A DNA stretch of 64,000 nucleotides from Melghirimyces profundicolus (GTDB lineage: Bacteria > Bacillota > Bacilli > Thermoactinomycetales > DSM-45169): NCBI RefSeq assembly GCF_003054245.1, contig NZ_QBKR01000006.1, positions 81,482-145,481 of the forward strand, read 5' to 3'. Every line of letters begins with the position of its first letter. Within the stretch, counting starts at the first letter, position 1. The translations under genes were made by a program, and so were the position numbers. The notes beneath the pieces are model-generated. The model saw only the letters and a program-made list of their open reading frames with translations, had not been told where the DNA came from and searched no databases. Positions 61,841 through 64,000 of this stretch are shown piece by piece.

Positions 61841-63706
61841 GTGCTTGCCCGTGACGATCGTTCGGAGTTGATTCACAGATCCCGGACCCGAAGTCTCCAA
61901 TCCGGTGTCGATCAACATCGTGCCGTGAACGACATTTTAAAAGGGGGCGAGTTGGTCGACCGTCAAAAGGAGTTGAAAAAGTTTTTTAAAGTCACCGATG
62001 ATATATTGAACCAGCTTTTCTTACAGCTGCGGAAATCCGATTTCATGATCCTCGTTTCGGATTTGGACGGGTACATCGTGAATACGTGGGGAGAACCGCC
62101 TTTTTCCGAACGGGCCAAAAACGTCTGGCTGGATACGGGAGCCAATTGGACCGAAGGAATTAAAGGAACCAACGCCATCGGAACCGCCCTGATTGAAAAA
62201 CAGCCTGTCAGTGTGGTGGGGAATGAGCACTTTTGCAGGGAAAACCATTTTCTGACGTGCTACGCGGCCCCCCTGTATGCTCCGACCGGAGAGTTGCTCT
62301 GCATATTGGATGTCAGCGGAGACGTCGCCCACCATCATCCCCATACCATGGGAATGGTGATCGCCGCCTCACAGGCCTGTCAAGCAAGACTGTTGCTTCA
62401 TCATGCAGAGAATGAATTGACGCTGACACTGAGTGAAAACCATACGCTCATCCGTGAGCATCAACAGCCTTTGTTGTCCGTGGATGAAAACGGGATCATC
62501 ACGAAGTTGAACTCACACGCGGCCCATATCCTGGGAGCAACAATTCGCGACTGCGTGGGGCAGCCTTTGAACAAATGGTTCCGGGAAGAAACAAAGGAAA
62601 TCCTGTCCCCCGAGGGAACGAGCACAAAAACCGTGACCATGAAATCAGAAAAAAACGAAAAGTATAGAGAATGGAAGGTCCAAACGATCAGCGATCGCCG
62701 GAAGAAAATGTACCGGGCACTTTTAAAACCCGTTCGAGCAAACGGACATTCCGCACCGGAGAACCGGATCGCCGATTGTCCCCGTGTAAAAAAGGTCCTG
62801 GATGCAGCCAACGCCATTGCCCAAACCGATGCGACCGTGCTCATTCTGGGAGAGACGGGATCGGGCAAGGATTGGATCGCTCAAACCATCCACCGGGCCA
62901 GCGGGCGGAAAGGACCGTTTTTGGCAGTGAATTGCGGGGCTTTACCGGATCACTTGATCGAGTCGGAGTTGTTCGGATATGAGAAGGGAGCGTTTACGGG
63001 AGCCAACCGGGAAGGGAAAACCGGGAAGTTTGAAGCGGCGGACGGGGGAACTCTTTTTCTGGATGAGATCGGGGAACTTCCCCTCTCTTCCCAAACCGTC
63101 CTCCTCCGGGTTTTGGAAGAAAAGCTCGTAACACGAATCGGCGGGCATCACCCCCGTTCAGTGGATGTACGCATCGTCGCAGCCACGAACCGGGACCTTT
63201 CCACCGAGATCCAAAAAGGGACGTTTCGGTCCGACCTGTATTACCGGTTGTGTGAATTTGAACTGAAAATCCCCCCGTTGCGGGAAAGAAAAGATCTGAA
63301 GAAGCTGATCGATCACTTCCTGGGCCAGTCGGCCGATGAATTGGGAAGCGAAATGACCCTTGACGAATGGGCATTGCAAAAGCTCCTGCACTATCACTGG
63401 CCCGGCAACATCCGGGAGTTGAAACAAGTCATCCGACAATCCTGTTACCAAACTTTTTTTGTCAACCACTCTCAAAGGATTACCATCGACGAGATCCGCC
63501 TGCCGCAAGGTGGGAAAAACGAATATTTATTGGAGAGCCAAGAAGAAAAGACCATTGAAAGGGTATTGGAAAAAACCAAGGGAAACATCTCGGAGGCTTC
63601 CCGCCTTCTGGGCATCAGTCGTACCACCCTCTATCGGAAAATCAATCAGTACGGAAATTTGAAAGAGTTGAGAAGCCGGTTGAAAGGTGTTCATCCATGT
63701 TCATAA
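61841..63706 (+). CDS. AcoR-like sigma54-dependent activator (GAF, PAS, AAA+, HTH)
   Basis: A 621-residue activator. An N-terminal GAF-like sensor ([20 protein letters not shown], the AcoR NAIGTAL motif; residues about 75-200), a PAS segment (about 210-300), AAA+ with Walker [25 protein letters not shown] and [10 protein letters not shown], and a Fis-type HTH ([20 protein letters not shown]). Walker A shows SGKD instead of SGKE, a conservative change. It starts at GTG 61841 behind GGAGG and is divergent from the sigma54-driven alcohol dehydrogenase. An alcohol or aldehyde inducer is plausible. Confidence 0.92.
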   Translation: MLARDDRSELIHRSRTRSLQSGVDQHRAVNDILKGGELVDRQKELKKFFKVTDDILNQLFLQLRKSDFMILVSDLDGYIVNTWGEPPFSERAKNVWLDTGANWTEGIKGTNAIGTALIEKQPVSVVGNEHFCRENHFLTCYAAPLYAPTGELLCILDVSGDVAHHHPHTMGMVIAASQACQARLLLHHAENELTLTLSENHTLIREHQQPLLSVDENGIITKLNSHAAHILGATIRDCVGQPLNKWFREETKEILSPEGTSTKTVTMKSEKNEKYREWKVQTISDRRKKMYRALLKPVRANGHSAPENRIADCPRVKKVLDAANAIAQTDATVLILGETGSGKDWIAQTIHRASGRKGPFLAVNCGALPDHLIESELFGYEKGAFTGANREGKTGKFEAADGGTLFLDEIGELPLSSQTVLLRVLEEKLVTRIGGHHPRSVDVRIVAATNRDLSTEIQKGTFRSDLYYRLCEFELKIPPLRERKDLKKLIDHFLGQSADELGSEMTLDEWALQKLLHYHWPGNIRELKQVIRQSCYQTFFVNHSQRITIDEIRLPQGGKNEYLLESQEEKTIERVLEKTKGNISEASRLLGISRTTLYRKINQYGNLKELRSRLKGVHPCS

Positions 63707-63714
63707 AAAAAGAC

Positions 63715-63748
63715 GCGATCCACAGGGATTGTCATCCAAGTGGATCGC
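63715..63748. terminator. Bidirectional terminator
   Basis: GCGATCCAC/GTGGATCGC with an A-run before and TTTTT after, between the + activator and the - DUF779 gene. Confidence 0.85.
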
Positions 63749-63757
63749 TTTTTCCGT

Positions 63758-64000
63758 TTAAACGGGTTGGAGAAGTTTCGATTCTTCTCCGGTGAAGGGT
63801 CGGGACCGTATGAAAAACCGGATCCCCAAAGGGATTTCCAGGGAAAAGGAGGCCCCCCTTCCCTCAGTGATGTCCACGGTAAGCTGGGTGTGTTTCCAGT
63901 ATTCAAACTGGGAACGGGACATGTAGAAGTCACATCCGTGGATTTCACCCAAGCGGACATCGCTCAGACCCGTCCGGAATTCCCCTTTCCGAAAACACAT
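63758..64000 (-). CDS. DUF779 family protein (partial)
   Basis: C-terminal 80 residues of a DUF779 protein: MCFRKGEFRTGLSDVRLGEI, GCDFYMSRSQFEYWKHTQL and FSLEIPLGIRFFIRSR are family hallmarks. The N-terminal 40-50 residues lie beyond the right edge. The family is commonly encoded beside aldehyde dehydrogenases, so an aldehyde dehydrogenase probably follows outside the window. That would fit the sigma54 alcohol dehydrogenase here. Confidence 0.85.
   Translation of the reverse strand: MCFRKGEFRTGLSDVRLGEIHGCDFYMSRSQFEYWKHTQLTVDITEGRGASFSLEIPLGIRFFIRSRPFTGEESKLLQPV

Overview
The window looks like the chromosome of a spore-forming Bacillota of moderately high GC, probably Thermoactinomycetaceae or a near relative. 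This is inferred from a CotS-type/glycosyltransferase spore-coat pair, a BirA-box-controlled bioB, an acoABC/acoR locus, a CcpA cre-like site and a formate dehydrogenase/DUF1641 pair resembling Bacillus yrhDE. Most genes lie on the minus strand. I see no rRNA, tRNA, CRISPR array or prophage.

Layout. 1-12 kb: an amino-sugar/uronate catabolic cluster. An intact core (ROK repressor, SIS protein, nagA, nagB, ceramidase-like hydrolase) sits among many broken genes: sugar ABC transporter, glycoside hydrolase, uxaC, uxuA, uxuB-like SDR, eda and kdgK. Two near-identical 21-bp operators, TTAGTC-N9-GACTA(A/T), flank it. 12.4-16.3 kb: CxxC mini-protein, HMA protein without CxxC, DUF1641 and formate dehydrogenase. 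16.5-17.9 kb: an enolase-superfamily enzyme and a gutted alcohol dehydrogenase. 18-28 kb: MHS transporter and iron-dependent alcohol dehydrogenase with a CBS/PAS sigma54 activator, then acoABC with acoR. 28.6-34.4 kb: a hydantoin locus (NCS1 permease, hyuB, hyuA, XRE-cupin regulator). 34.5-41 kb: a decayed zone with IS fragments, the spore-coat pair, gene remnants and an alpha/beta hydrolase. 41-46.8 kb: CMD protein, two acyl-CoA synthetases and a MurF-like ligase. 47-59 kb: an Atu-like branched acyl-CoA operon (carboxyltransferase, enoyl-CoA hydratase, split AtuA, two acyl-CoA dehydrogenases, ligase, MaoC) with a divergent sigma54 activator. 59-64 kb: bioB, a zinc alcohol dehydrogenase with a divergent sigma54 activator, and a partial DUF779 gene.

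Two themes cut across this. First, four sigma54 activators each stand next to one 16-bp -24/-12 promoter (TGGYAY-N5-TTGCW), making a sigma54-dense carbon-catabolism region. Second, at least eight copies of a modular palindromic repeat are scattered through the window. Full copies are about 250-310 bp, with inverted termini, nested inverted repeats and a terminal hairpin that forms an intrinsic terminator on one strand. One copy shows a compensatory stem change, one carries a tandem 55-bp module, and several abut or interrupt broken genes. The family is the best candidate here for something undescribed. It could be a MITE/REP-like non-autonomous element or a structured RNA; the sequence alone does not decide.
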